64,000 bases of DNA from Cohaesibacter sp. (GCA_025210795.1 JAOAQZ010000043.1:17222-81221); one strand, 5' to 3'. Shown: positions 18,637 through 27,773, counted from the first letter of the stretch. Numbers and translations are program-made. The notes: generated by a model from the letters alone, not told the origin.

Positions 18637-20505
18637 ATGTCCTTGAGTAGTGCAATCAATCTGGCAACATCTGGTCTGACGGTCACTCGTCAGGATCTGG
18701 ATGTGACGGCTGGCAACATCGCCAATGCCCAAACACCGGGCTATACCGCCAAGACAACGTCTCGGCGGGTTGCTGTTGGCAATGGTGATACGATTGGGGT
18801 TCTCTCCAACGGCACCAAACGCAGTCTTGATCTGCAAGTGCAAAAGCAATTTTTCAGAGAGTCGGCTGCAACCCAATATACGAAGCTGATGAGCACCTAT
18901 ATGCACCGGGTTGATCAGACGTTTGGTGAGCCAGGAACACCAAACGCGCTGGATTACGGGATTAACCAGTTCAGTTCAGCTGTGCAGGGGCTTGTGACCA
19001 ATCCTGATAGTCAGGTTGCGCGCGAAAATGTACTGAGCAAGGCCCAGCTTCTTGGGCAGCAGCTTAATACGGCCAGTGATAATATCCAGACCATGCGTCA
19101 GGAGATTGAAGGGGCACTTGGGGACTCGGTCGATACCATTAATAACGCGCTCAAGCAGATTGAACGGCTTAATAACCAGATCCAGATCCACTCGATTGAT
19201 GGAACCGAGCCTTCTGCCTTGCTTGATGAGCGCGACAATTATGTCTCCCAGATTGCCGATCTGGTGGATATTGAAGTCACCCATGGTGAGAATAATACAT
19301 TCCGGATCAGCACCAGTTCTGGAACCACATTGTTTGATCGCACTGCGGTGCAGCTCCAGTTTAGCGGTAACAGCAATGTAACGGCGGAATCCAAATGGGA
19401 TTCTGATCCGAATAAGAGCAGTCTTGGCTCCATTACGGTGATTTCAGATAATGGCAACAGGGTGGATTTAACCTCCAACAAGTCCTTCCGCTCTGGCAAG
19501 GTGGCAGGGCTTCTTGATTTGCGGGATAATGTGCTTGTGGAAGCGCAGGCGCAGCTTGATGAGATTGCGGCGGGGCTTGCGGAATCCCTCTCAAATAAAG
19601 AAGTGGCAAGTGTGGCGGCCACAGTTGGGCCGCAAACTGGTTCAGATCTTGATTTGTCGGGCCTCCAGGCAGGAAACAGGATTACCTTTACCTATAAGGA
19701 TAACGGAACGGGCCAGGATCATACCGTTACCTATGTGCGTGTCGATTCTGCTTCTGCTTTGCCACTTTCTAACGATGTGACAGCGCGGATGGATGATCGG
19801 GTTGTTGGTATCGATTTCTCGGGTGGTATGGCCAGCGTGGCAGCGCAAATACAAGCCGATCTAGGTGCCGGATTTACCGTGAGTAATCCAGCGGGCAACA
19901 CGCTGCGTATTTTGGATGATGGAGCTGCCAATACTCGTGATGTGGTTGGCCTAAGCGCGACCGTTACCCTTACCACCACACAGGATGCCTCTGGCAAGTT
20001 GCCTTTGTTTACCGATGGGGGAAATGGCAATAAACCCTATTCGGGTGCCGTTGACGGGACGCATCAGAAGGTTGGTTTTGCCTCTCGTATTCAAGTCAAT
20101 ACTGAGATACGCAATGATCCTTCCACTTTGGTGAAGTTTGCCTCTGATACAGGCAATGCAGATCAGACACGGCCGAAGGCGCTTTATGATGCGCTTGAGA
20201 ATACCAATTACACATTCTCTTATAAAACGGGGATCGGATCCAAGGCGACGCCGGCGAATATGAGCGTGACGGCCTTTGCCCGGCAAGTGATCTCTTATCA
20301 AGGCGGGCAGGCAGAAACCGCGAAAACCCGCCATGACGGGCAAACAATTGCCATGAATAATGTTCAATCTCGGATGGATGATATCTCTAAGGTGAATACT
20401 GATACTGAATTGTCGCGCCTTATGGAGTTGCAGAGTGCCTATTCGGCCAATGCGCGGGTTTTAACCGCAGTTCGTGAAATGCTTCAGACGCTGATGAGGA
20501 TGTAG
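18637..20505 (+). CDS. flgK: Hook-filament junction protein FlgK (HAP1)
   Basis: A 622-residue protein with the conserved start SSAINLATSGLTVTRQDLDV, the rod/hook-type NIANAQTPGYTAKT, and the C-terminal TELSRLMELQSAYSANARVLT. Its length and internal variable domain (about 280-500) suit FlgK, which caps the hook before FlgL and flagellin join. A GGGAG ribosome site lies about ten bases before the ATG. It is followed by flgL after 32 bases, so the two are co-transcribed. Confidence 0.95.
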   Translation: MSLSSAINLATSGLTVTRQDLDVTAGNIANAQTPGYTAKTTSRRVAVGNGDTIGVLSNGTKRSLDLQVQKQFFRESAATQYTKLMSTYMHRVDQTFGEPGTPNALDYGINQFSSAVQGLVTNPDSQVARENVLSKAQLLGQQLNTASDNIQTMRQEIEGALGDSVDTINNALKQIERLNNQIQIHSIDGTEPSALLDERDNYVSQIADLVDIEVTHGENNTFRISTSSGTTLFDRTAVQLQFSGNSNVTAESKWDSDPNKSSLGSITVISDNGNRVDLTSNKSFRSGKVAGLLDLRDNVLVEAQAQLDEIAAGLAESLSNKEVASVAATVGPQTGSDLDLSGLQAGNRITFTYKDNGTGQDHTVTYVRVDSASALPLSNDVTARMDDRVVGIDFSGGMASVAAQIQADLGAGFTVSNPAGNTLRILDDGAANTRDVVGLSATVTLTTTQDASGKLPLFTDGGNGNKPYSGAVDGTHQKVGFASRIQVNTEIRNDPSTLVKFASDTGNADQTRPKALYDALENTNYTFSYKTGIGSKATPANMSVTAFARQVISYQGGQAETAKTRHDGQTIAMNNVQSRMDDISKVNTDTELSRLMELQSAYSANARVLTAVREMLQTLMRM

Positions 20506-20537
20506 GCCCTTTTGTGGCCTCGTAAGGGTGATTAGAT

Positions 20538-22040
20538 ATGGTTGGCTTAGTTTCCGGTTATTATTCAACCACCATGGTGCAGACGCTCAAGACGACCAGG
20601 ACTGATCTTGAGGATTTGCAGCGCCAGCTTGGAACTGGGCGCAAGGCTGAGACCTATGGTGGTCTTGGGACAGATCGCGGTCTGGCTCTTGATCTTCGGC
20701 AGAATATTTCCAAGATCAACACCTATCAGGATTCTATTCAGCAAGCTCAGACCCGTATCTCGGTGATGGATGATGCCCTTAAACGGATTGCAGCAACCGG
20801 GACCGAAGTGCGCCAGTCTGCACGGGCGACAGAATATAACATTACCTCTACCGACCAATCCATGGCGCAGATCTCGGCCAAAACGCTGGTTAAGGAGACG
20901 TTGGGGCTTCTGGATACCGAGATCAATGGACGTCATCTTTTTGCCGGTAAGGCAACAGACAATCCGCCAACCAAGAATTATGACCAGATTATGTTTGGTT
21001 TTAATGGTGAGCAGGGACTGGTGGATGTCACCAATGAGCGGATTCGTGCAGATAAGGGGGCGGATGGTCTGGGCCGCCTTGAGCTGACCAATACCGGGCC
21101 TAATGTTTCGCTCAATGATACCGCGACCGATTTTGGCTATAAGCTGAGTGGTGTGAGTAGTGGGCTTTCTAACGCTACCATTACCGGTCCTGCGGGAGTT
21201 CCAAAAGAGCTGGATATTGATTTTACGGGTATTCCCACGATTGGCGAGAAGATCACAGTTACTCTTGTCTTGCCTGATGGAAATTCCAAGACCTTGGAGA
21301 TGGAAGCAACAACCGCACCGACTACTCCGGGAGATGGAAAATTCAGTATTGGTGGCACTGCAGATGATGTGGCTTTGGCGCTTAAAGACGAGCTTGGGAT
21401 GCAGATTCAGAAAAGTGTGGAGCGGGAAGGGGAGGCAGCCTCGCGCATTAAGGCGTCTTTGGACTTTTTTGATACGCGCAATGGTGGCGAACCCAAGCGG
21501 GTGATTGGAGATCCGCCTGAGACCGCAACCACACTGGGCACCGCTACAGCCGCAGGCAAGCCGACAATTAACTGGTATGTGGGAGATAACGGGACCGATA
21601 GTGCACGGGGCACGGCGAGTGTTAAAATAGATAGCAGTCTGGAAATTGACTATGGTGTGCGCGCCAACGAGGAGGGAATTGCTCGTCAGCTTGCCTATAT
21701 GGCCGCCTATACCATTCCTGAATATAGCTCGGACAGTTCTTTGAACAAGGATCGTTATGCGGCTATGACCAATGCGGTTTCAGGTGGTTTGTCTATCAAC
21801 CAGCAGGAACAGACGGTTCAGACCATTCAGTCGGAGCTTTCTATCGCAAACAAGATGGCCAAGGATACCGACGACCGGCACAAGGTGACAAAGAATATGT
21901 TGCAAACCATGTCGGATGGGATCGAAGGGGCGGATAAGGAAGAGGTTGCCGTCAAGGTCATGACCCTTCAAAATCGGATGGAGATGACGTATCAAGCCAC
22001 GTCGATTTTGTATAATCTGAGCCTCGTGAAATATATCTAG
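20538..22040 (+). CDS. flgL: Hook-filament junction protein FlgL (HAP3)
   Basis: A 500-residue flagellin-related protein. The N-terminal helix (MVQTLKTTRTDLEDLQRQLG) and C-terminal helix (MTLQNRMEMTYQATSILYNL) are the flagellin-like D0/D1 pieces; the centre (about 175-400) is an enlarged Thr/Gly/Asp-rich domain, making this longer than enterobacterial FlgL (about 317 residues). It joins FlgK to the first flagellin subunits. A strong terminator follows at 22081. Confidence 0.92.
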   Translation: MVGLVSGYYSTTMVQTLKTTRTDLEDLQRQLGTGRKAETYGGLGTDRGLALDLRQNISKINTYQDSIQQAQTRISVMDDALKRIAATGTEVRQSARATEYNITSTDQSMAQISAKTLVKETLGLLDTEINGRHLFAGKATDNPPTKNYDQIMFGFNGEQGLVDVTNERIRADKGADGLGRLELTNTGPNVSLNDTATDFGYKLSGVSSGLSNATITGPAGVPKELDIDFTGIPTIGEKITVTLVLPDGNSKTLEMEATTAPTTPGDGKFSIGGTADDVALALKDELGMQIQKSVEREGEAASRIKASLDFFDTRNGGEPKRVIGDPPETATTLGTATAAGKPTINWYVGDNGTDSARGTASVKIDSSLEIDYGVRANEEGIARQLAYMAAYTIPEYSSDSSLNKDRYAAMTNAVSGGLSINQQEQTVQTIQSELSIANKMAKDTDDRHKVTKNMLQTMSDGIEGADKEEVAVKVMTLQNRMEMTYQATSILYNLSLVKYI

Positions 22041-22080
22041 CTTCTTCAGGCTTGCATCCAAGCTTGCCGGACTTTAACAA

Positions 22081-22124
22081 CACAAAAGCCAGTCTTCTTG
22101 TAAAGGCTGGCTTTTGTGTTTTTG
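22081..22124 (+). terminator. Intrinsic terminator after flgL
   Basis: A perfect 12-bp stem (22081-22092 with 22107-22118) and a T-tract end the flgE-flgK-flgL unit. Confidence 0.85.
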
Positions 22125-22169
22125 CGGTTGCCTGATTGTGCTGCATCAAGCTTTGGCAAAAATGGGCAT

Positions 22170-22201
22170 GAAAAAAGGGCAGCCGGTGGATGGTGCCCTT
22201 T
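22170..22201 (-). terminator. Intrinsic terminator after flaF
   Basis: Stem 22174-22181 with 22194-22201, read on the minus strand and followed by six T residues. It lies 28 bases after the flaF stop codon. Confidence 0.75.
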
Positions 22202-22228
22202 GGTCTTCTTTGTTTCTTTGCCAATCAA

Positions 22229-22600
22229 TTATGACGGCTTTGAGCGTAGGCCTTCTGCAATATTCTTATTGATATTGATCAGGCTATCGACAGATTTGTT
22301 TTGCGGGTCTGCCAGCACTGCCATGGTGTGGTTGAAAGTGAAGATACCCAGATTGACCAAATTTTCCCGCAGCTCTTTTGGCATGCCGTGATTTTCGTCT
22401 ATCAGTTCGCCAACAAAGATTGTCCAGAGTTTGCGATTGAAGGTTAGAGCTTCGTCGAGCTCTTCACTGTTGAGCCCATTTTGCTTGGCCCGGTTCAGTT
22501 TTGCTGCTGCCTGCAAAAGTAGGTTTGCTTCCAGTTCCCGGGGATCACCCGTTTTCTGGCCGATGTCCTGATAGGCTGTTGCCGCTGCCTGACTGTACAT
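22229..22600 (-). CDS. flaF: Flagellar biosynthesis regulator FlaF
   Basis: A 123-residue protein with the family signature near the start, PRELEANLLLQAAAKLNRAK, and the conserved FNRKLWTIFVGEL. In Caulobacter and Brucella, FlaF is needed for flagellin synthesis or secretion and works opposite FlbT. Its ATG at 22600 lies 56 bases inside the end of flbT, in another frame. The start is supported because it is where family members begin. It is cytoplasmic and the last gene of the flbT-flaF pair. Confidence 0.92.
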   Translation of the reverse strand: MYSQAAATAYQDIGQKTGDPRELEANLLLQAAAKLNRAKQNGLNSEELDEALTFNRKLWTIFVGELIDENHGMPKELRENLVNLGIFTFNHTMAVLADPQNKSVDSLININKNIAEGLRSKPS

Positions 22601-22976
22601 CCCGAAGTAACTCCTCTTCGTAGCGTATTAGAGCTTTCGCATCTTTAAGAGCAGCATAAAGGGAATTGGTTAAGAGTTTGTTATTTATAGCGTCTATAAC
22701 AGTTAATGCACTGGGAGCGGCTTGTAAAAACTCATCGACCAGCTGGAAATACAATTCCCGATGCTTGCCCAGATCTTCCCCCAGATACATGAGCTGAACA
22801 ACAAGATAAATGCGTCTGGCAGGTGTGTCAGCGCTTTCTGACGTCAAGATGTCTTTTTCTCTCAGAATTGGGGCTTCGCCGTCCACGAACAATTTTGCGC
22901 GGTTATCGCCGTTGGTGATAACGCTAGAACCGATGATGATGCGTTCGCCGGGGCGGAGCTCAATTTTAAGAGGCAT
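22545..22976 (-). CDS. flbT: Flagellin mRNA regulator FlbT
   Basis: A 143-residue protein with the conserved opening MPLKIELRPGERIIIGSSVI and the block ARRIYLVVQLMYLG. FlbT binds the 5' leader of flagellin mRNA and controls its stability and translation until the hook is finished. The gene lies directly downstream of flagellin gene 1 in the same orientation, separated from it by a terminator, and overlaps flaF by 56 bases. A GGGAAG ribosome site precedes the ATG. Confidence 0.93.
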   Translation of the reverse strand: MPLKIELRPGERIIIGSSVITNGDNRAKLFVDGEAPILREKDILTSESADTPARRIYLVVQLMYLGEDLGKHRELYFQLVDEFLQAAPSALTVIDAINNKLLTNSLYAALKDAKALIRYEEELLRDVQSGSGNSLSGHRPENG

Positions 22977-23045
22977 ATCTTCCCAATCTTTCCAGTCGCA
23001 TGAAGGGGATTTGGAGATCTTAATAAGTCAGATCAGAAATCTTGG

Positions 23046-23074
23046 CAAAAGAAAAGGCGGGAAAATCCCGCCTT
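23046..23074 (-). terminator. Intrinsic terminator after flagellin gene 1
   Basis: A perfect 9-bp stem (23054-23062 with 23066-23074) and, on the minus strand, a TTTTCTTTT tail, 36 bases after the flagellin stop. Confidence 0.85.
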
Positions 23075-23109
23075 CTTTGATCTTTTCTTTAATCCAACGG
23101 GTGATCGGA

Positions 23110-24528
23110 TTAAGCCCGGAGGAAACGAGTAACTGCCTGGTCGGCCTGAGAGGCGAGAGACAAAGCTGTTGTAGACAATGTCTGACGTGTCTGCAGGGCC
23201 AGCATGTTGGCGCCTTCCTCGTTGGAATCTGCCAGAACCAGAGCATCCGCACCGGTTTGCAGTGTGTTGATGCTGTCTTTTGTGTAGTCCTTACGGATCT
23301 GCACGGTAGACAGGTTAGAACCGAAGGTAGAAGCCTGTTTGCGAAGGCTTGTCAGCGCATCGGCAAGGGCATCCAGCTTGAGGTTGGATTCATCAGCACC
23401 CAAAGAGGTTGCATCTGTTACTTTAAGGCCAGAAGAAGACAGATCAGCAGATTTGATTGTCAGCTCTGATTTCTTGGCATCACGATGTTCGTTGAAAGCC
23501 ACGGTCAGGTTGTTGCCTTCACCGTTAATCAGGTTGATACCGTTATAGCTGGAGTCAGCTGCCAGTTCGTCAACCTGATCAAGGATTTCATTGAACTGTG
23601 CAACCAGTTCTTTGTTGTCCGCGTTGGTTTTTGCTGCCTGGTTGGTGATAGTCAATGTATCGCCATCGCTGTCAGCTGAACCATCGGTAAAGGTCACTGC
23701 AGTACCACCTGGATCGGTTACGCCACCGCCGCCAGCACCATCGTCACCGTTGACGTTGGCATTGGTTGCAAAACCAAGTTTTGTTGCAACAGATGTTGCA
23801 GCGGCCTGAGTGGTTGCATCAACAGCATCGGCATCAAATGCAACAAATTGCAGGGTTTTGTTACCGTTTGCCTTAATGTCCAGACGGCCATCATCGGTGA
23901 TGGAGGCTGTTGCCACACCAGATGAGTTGATGTCGTCTACCAGATTTTTGATGGTGTAATCATCAGTACCGGCTTCCGCACCGTTGCCATCAAGGAAGGT
24001 TTTACCAGTTGCGGTAAAGTGCTGCTGCAGATCAAAGGTCTTGGTGTTGCCTTTGTCGTCAGTCGAAGTGATGGTGATGTTTGAATCGTTGCCGCCACCT
24101 GGCTGAGCAAAGCCCAGAGCAGTCAGGGTCTGGTTTTCAACGCGCTCTTTTACGTTGTTGCCTGAAGAACCAGAGGTATCAATCGCGGCTTTACCCTGAA
24201 TGTGGGTTGCTGTTGCCTGATTGTTGGCCTGCTGGGCCTGACGAACGGTAGACTGGGCAGATTCAACCAGTTTGGTAATCGCCTTGATGCCGTTATCAGC
24301 AGCTTCCAGAGTTTTAATGGAGTTACCGATGCCATCCAGAAGGTTACTCAGATCGTTGGAACGGCTGCTCAGGCTTTGAGACGTGAAGAAGTTTGTGGGG
24401 TTGTCCAAAGCAGAGTTTACTTTTTTACCAGTCGCAAGCTTGTTTTGCGTTGTGGACATCATGTCCGCAGTGCGCTGGAGAGACAACAGGTTCTGGCGCA
24501 CGCCAGCTGATAGAGTAATATCCGACAT
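23110..24528 (-). CDS. Flagellin (copy 1)
   Basis: A 472-residue flagellin starting at the ATG at 24528 (MSDITLSAGVRQNLLSLQ), with AGAAAGG upstream as ribosome site. The N-terminal coiled coil runs to about residue 110 and the C-terminal coil is SNEEGANMLALQTRQTLSTT to the end. The centre (about 115-310) is an added Asp/Gly/Thr-rich surface domain that includes a Gly-Gly-Gly-Gly tract. It is about 90 percent identical to copy 2, and residues about 70-300 are almost the same, with differences concentrated toward the ends. It is secreted and forms the filament. No convincing promoter was found upstream; it has its own terminator. Confidence 0.95.
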   Translation of the reverse strand: MSDITLSAGVRQNLLSLQRTADMMSTTQNKLATGKKVNSALDNPTNFFTSQSLSSRSNDLSNLLDGIGNSIKTLEAADNGIKAITKLVESAQSTVRQAQQANNQATATHIQGKAAIDTSGSSGNNVKERVENQTLTALGFAQPGGGNDSNITITSTDDKGNTKTFDLQQHFTATGKTFLDGNGAEAGTDDYTIKNLVDDINSSGVATASITDDGRLDIKANGNKTLQFVAFDADAVDATTQAAATSVATKLGFATNANVNGDDGAGGGGVTDPGGTAVTFTDGSADSDGDTLTITNQAAKTNADNKELVAQFNEILDQVDELAADSSYNGINLINGEGNNLTVAFNEHRDAKKSELTIKSADLSSSGLKVTDATSLGADESNLKLDALADALTSLRKQASTFGSNLSTVQIRKDYTKDSINTLQTGADALVLADSNEEGANMLALQTRQTLSTTALSLASQADQAVTRFLRA

Positions 24529-24687
24529 TTGGTTACCTTTCTGGGAACTCGAATACAAATACACGCCTCTTTCTGAGGCTTAGTCGGATGGTGACGTTTA
24601 AACGCTAATTTAAGGTTAATCACCGGTGGAGAGGTATGATAAATATTCTATTTATGCTTGAAGCAGGAATGGATTACGTAAAAACGC

Positions 24688-24717
24688 CAATAAAAAACGG
24701 GGCTCGAAAGCCCCGTT
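24688..24717 (-). terminator. Intrinsic terminator after flagellin gene 2
   Basis: A perfect 9-bp stem (24696-24704 with 24709-24717) around a TTCG loop, followed on the minus strand by six T residues. It insulates the two flagellin genes from each other. Confidence 0.9.
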
Positions 24718-24753
24718 GGTATTTGGATCTTTTTTGCTAAAGCAGTGGTGTGC

Positions 24754-26172
24754 TTAAGCCCGCAGGAAGCGTGTTACTGCCTGGTCTGCCTGGGATGCCA
24801 GTGACAGAGCGGTGGTAGACAATGTCTGGCGTGTCTGCAAGGCCAGCATGTTTGCACCTTCCTCGTTGGAATCTGCCAGAACCAGAGCATCGGCACCTGT
24901 TTGCAGGGTGGTGATGCTGTCTTTTGTGAATTCCTGACGGATTTTCACGGTGTTCAGGTTAGAACCAAAAGTTGAAGATTGCTTGCGCAAGCTGGTAAGG
25001 GCGTTGGACAGATCATCCAGCTTGAGGTTGGCTTCATCAGCACCCAAAGAGCTTGCATCCGTGACAGAGAGGCCGGAGGATGTGAGGTCAACTGAACTGA
25101 TTTTCAGCTCAGACTTGCCAGAGTCGCGTTTTTCGTTAAAGGCAACAGTGAGATCATTGCCGCCACCATTGATCAGGTTGACGCCGTTATAGCTGGAGTC
25201 AGCTGCCAATTCATCAATCTGGTCGAGGATTTCATTGAACTGGGAAACCAGTTCTTTGTTGTCCGCGTTAGATTTTGCTGCCTGATTGGTGATGGTCAAT
25301 GTATCGCCATCGCTGTCAGCTGAACCATCGGCAAAAGTAACTGCAGTACCACCTGGATCGGTTACGCCACCGCCGCCAGCACCATCGTCACCATTGACGT
25401 TGGCATTGGTTGCAAAACCAAGCTTTGTTGCAACGGATGTTGCTGCACTTTGTGTGGTTGCATCAACAGCATCGGCATCAAATGCAACAAATTGCAGGGT
25501 TTTGTTACCGTTTGCCTTGATGTCCAAGCGGCCATCATCGGTGATGGAGGCTGTTGCCACACCAGATGAGTTGATGTCATCTACCAGATTTTTTACGGTG
25601 TAATCATCAGTACCGGCTTCGGCGCCATTGCCATCAAGGAAGCTTTTGCCGCTTGCGGTAAAGTGTGCCTGCAGGTCAAAGGTCTTGGTGTTGCCTTTGT
25701 CATCCGTCGAAGTGATGGTGATGTTGGAATCGTTGCCGCCACCTGGCTGAGCAAAGCCCAGAGCAGTCAGGGTCTGGTTTTCAACGCGCTCTTTTACGTT
25801 GCTGCCTGAAGAACCAGAGGTGTCGATTGATGCGTTACCCTGAATGTGGGTTGCGGTTGCCTGATTGTTGGCCTGCTGGGCCTGACGAACGGTAGATTGG
25901 GCAGATTCAACCAGCTTGGTAATCGCCTTGATGCCGTTATCAGCAGCTTCCAGAGTTTTGGTTGTGTTACCAATGCCGTCCAACAGGTTGCTTAGCTCAT
26001 TTGCCCGTGTGCTGAGACCTTTGGAGGTGAAGAAATTGTTTGGATTGTCCAACGCAGAATTGACCTTTTTGCCCGTGGCCAATTTGTTCTGAGTTGCGGA
26101 CATCATGTCTGCAGTTTTCTGCAGAGAGAGAAGATTCTGGCGTACGCCTGCGGATAGTGTAATATCTGACAT
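24754..26172 (-). CDS. Flagellin (copy 2)
   Basis: A 472-residue flagellin, the tandem paralogue of copy 1. Substitutions cluster in residues 19-70 and 325-415 (for example NEKRDSGKSEL against NEHRDAKKSEL), while the surface domain and the last 60 residues are nearly invariant. Its leader shares the CCAGAAAGGT element with copy 1 but has a longer gap to the ATG. A sigma-70-type promoter can be seen upstream. The two copies may be used at different times or positions along the filament, as in Caulobacter and Sinorhizobium, but that is inference. Confidence 0.95.
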   Translation of the reverse strand: MSDITLSAGVRQNLLSLQKTADMMSATQNKLATGKKVNSALDNPNNFFTSKGLSTRANELSNLLDGIGNTTKTLEAADNGIKAITKLVESAQSTVRQAQQANNQATATHIQGNASIDTSGSSGSNVKERVENQTLTALGFAQPGGGNDSNITITSTDDKGNTKTFDLQAHFTASGKSFLDGNGAEAGTDDYTVKNLVDDINSSGVATASITDDGRLDIKANGNKTLQFVAFDADAVDATTQSAATSVATKLGFATNANVNGDDGAGGGGVTDPGGTAVTFADGSADSDGDTLTITNQAAKSNADNKELVSQFNEILDQIDELAADSSYNGVNLINGGGNDLTVAFNEKRDSGKSELKISSVDLTSSGLSVTDASSLGADEANLKLDDLSNALTSLRKQSSTFGSNLNTVKIRQEFTKDSITTLQTGADALVLADSNEEGANMLALQTRQTLSTTALSLASQADQAVTRFLRA

Positions 26173-26258
26173 TTCCCCAATAACCTTTCTGGTTTTGTAC
26201 TCGTGACCGTCCTTGGTCTGTTGAGGAGAATGACTCGAGAATTAGAATCCTTAGTAAA

Positions 26259-26287
26259 ATTATATAGTTAACAGATGTCAGGGTTAA
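26259..26287 (-). promoter_or_regulatory. Putative sigma-70-type promoter of flagellin gene 2
   Basis: On the minus strand, TTAACC (26287-26282) and a perfect TATAAT (26264-26259) are 17 bases apart. Transcription would start near 26252, giving a leader of about 80 bases, long enough for FlbT action. The -35 box is weak, so an activator may be required. Confidence 0.5.
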
Positions 26288-26502
26288 TGGAGGGTTAGCT
26301 GCAAAATTAAGGTGACGCTAACTATAAGCACATGCCATAGCCATGTCTTCTGAATGCCAAAGCAGGGCATACATTATATATAGGGTGCAAATTTAGTGAT
26401 TTGGCCGCGCGTAATAGTTACCCTGATTTTCAAAATACATGCAAAATGAGAAATGAGGTTTACTTGCTGGTAACTGTGTTTGAGAGCGCGAATTTTTCTT
26501 GT

Positions 26503-26892
26503 TTAAATATTTCGTTCGAAATGGACGGTGTCGTCGTCCTTATCGCTTCGTTTGAGTGGCTGGTAGGCGCGTAAATTGAGTAATCCGTCAGCAGATTGGG
26601 GCTTGTGAGCAGGGTCCGCCATGGTGCTGGTCAATTCGCTTAAATCTTCTCCAGAGAGAAGTTGACGTTGCCTGCGACGATTTTGACGTCGTTCTTCTTG
26701 AGGATCATGCGAGGATTGTTCATCCGGGTCAGAGGAATCATATCCGGTGTTGCCATGAGTGAAGCGGATTTTTTGATCCTCTGCTGCGGTTTCTACCGCA
26801 TCATCACTTAATGCCCCGTTGTTTGTCTTCTTTGCCGCCGATTTACCCTGGACTGAAGCTGGCGGCAGCATTTTTTGGACAGATAAATCCAT
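26503..26892 (-). CDS. Small charged protein of unknown function beside the flagellins
   Basis: A 129-residue protein, not recognised. The ATG at 26892 is preferred because GAGG lies six bases before it; an upstream TTG is less likely. It is hydrophilic, with a Glu/Gln/Asp-rich middle, a strongly basic patch (ERRQNRRRQRQ) and an acidic end (DKDDDTVHFERN). No membrane segment, signal peptide or coiled coil is seen. It lies 330 bases upstream of flagellin gene 2 in the same orientation and downstream of the flgI operon terminator. FlaG or an anti-sigma factor are possible by position only; neither signature is present. Confidence 0.6.
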   Translation of the reverse strand: MDLSVQKMLPPASVQGKSAAKKTNNGALSDDAVETAAEDQKIRFTHGNTGYDSSDPDEQSSHDPQEERRQNRRRQRQLLSGEDLSELTSTMADPAHKPQSADGLLNLRAYQPLKRSDKDDDTVHFERNI

Positions 26893-27162
26893 GCTTAGCC
26901 TCAATGATTCAAGGTTACTGTAGCTGATTATAGCTTATTTTTTTGGTTTTGTCATTTCGAAATGGATAAATTAAAGTAAGGAATTATAAGTTATAAATGT
27001 AATACTTAAAATTATAATTATTATATATATTTGACTGTAATCGTTTTTGTATTTTCGTTTTTTTATTTGTTTCATTAAATCGAGTTTCAGTTTTCTTGGC
27101 AATGTTTGCTCTGGAACGAAGAGGGGTTTGTTGCAATTTGTTTTTCTGAAGTTTTTTATAGC
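26893..27162. other. AT-rich intergenic stretch
   Basis: About 270 bases that are strikingly AT-rich between 26940 and 27060, upstream of the small unknown gene. No coding frame is convincing. The stretch probably holds that gene's promoter; curvature-prone A/T runs are present but no consensus element stands out. Confidence 0.4.
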
Positions 27163-27200
27163 CTGAAAAAAACGCCACTAGAGGCACGTAAATCCCCTAG
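27163..27200 (-). terminator. Probable terminator of the flgI operon
   Basis: An imperfect stem (27178-27184 with 27194-27200, one mismatch), followed on the minus strand by a run of seven T residues within 15 bases, 65 bases after the last gene of flgI-flgJ-flgN-like. Confidence 0.5.
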
Positions 27201-27264
27201 CAGCGCGAATGGCCGGATTTCAATTATCTGATCAGGCTTTGTTGTCTTGCCGAAAAGTGCGCGA

Positions 27265-27771
27265 CTAAGACGCTGTATCAATCGCAAGGCCGCGACTTTG
27301 AACCGGCGCGTTGGGAAGGGTGCCCGCCTGACTATAGGTGTTTGGCGTCGATGGCTTTTGCACCTGCTCGTTGACATTCTCAACCAACTCGGCGGCGACT
27401 TCGCGCGCGGTGGCCACAACAGCCAGATTGGTGCGCAGGGTGTTCTGGAACAGATAATGCCGACGCTGGAGTTCTTCTGAGGCCTGCGGGGTTAGCTCTC
27501 TAACCGTTGCCGCATTGTTTATGATGGTTTTTTGTAGCAGCATATATTGGATGGCAAGCTGGTTTTTTGCATCTACCAGCTGGGTTGCCTCTTCCAGCTT
27601 TCCTTCGCGTAGGAGGCTGCATTCTTCCTCTAAAATGCTATCAAGAGCATCCATAATGCGCTCGATTGCCCCAACGATGCGATTGATGTCATCCGCGTCT
27701 TCGATGGGGGCCTTGGCCAGAGTTGCAGCTTGGGTTACAGGGTTCTGGATTGGGTTTTGTGTATTGCTCAT
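27265..27771 (-). CDS. FlgN-like flagellar export chaperone
   Basis: A 168-residue, largely helical protein with the FlgN-type pattern of a long N-terminal helix (RIVGAIERIMDALDSILEEE), the central REGKLEEATQLVDAKNQLA and a third helix after RRHYLFQNTLRTN. FlgN binds FlgK and FlgL in the cytoplasm before export. It is the last gene of the flgI-flgJ unit, two bases after flgJ. The family call is by helical pattern and context; in some alphaproteobacteria this position is annotated FlbY or simply hypothetical. Confidence 0.65.
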   Translation of the reverse strand: MSNTQNPIQNPVTQAATLAKAPIEDADDINRIVGAIERIMDALDSILEEECSLLREGKLEEATQLVDAKNQLAIQYMLLQKTIINNAATVRELTPQASEELQRRHYLFQNTLRTNLAVVATAREVAAELVENVNEQVQKPSTPNTYSQAGTLPNAPVQSRGLAIDTAS

Positions 27772-27773
27772 TG

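Noticed and set aside
24529..24687. CtrA or sigma-54 promoter for flagellin gene 1
   Set aside because: TTAA pairs here are spaced eight or two bases apart and no TGGCAC-N5-TTGC element is present; nothing firm could be called.
23110..26172. Tandem flagellins as an assembly duplication
   Set aside because: The copies differ at many codons, have different leaders and their own distinct terminators, so they are real paralogues.
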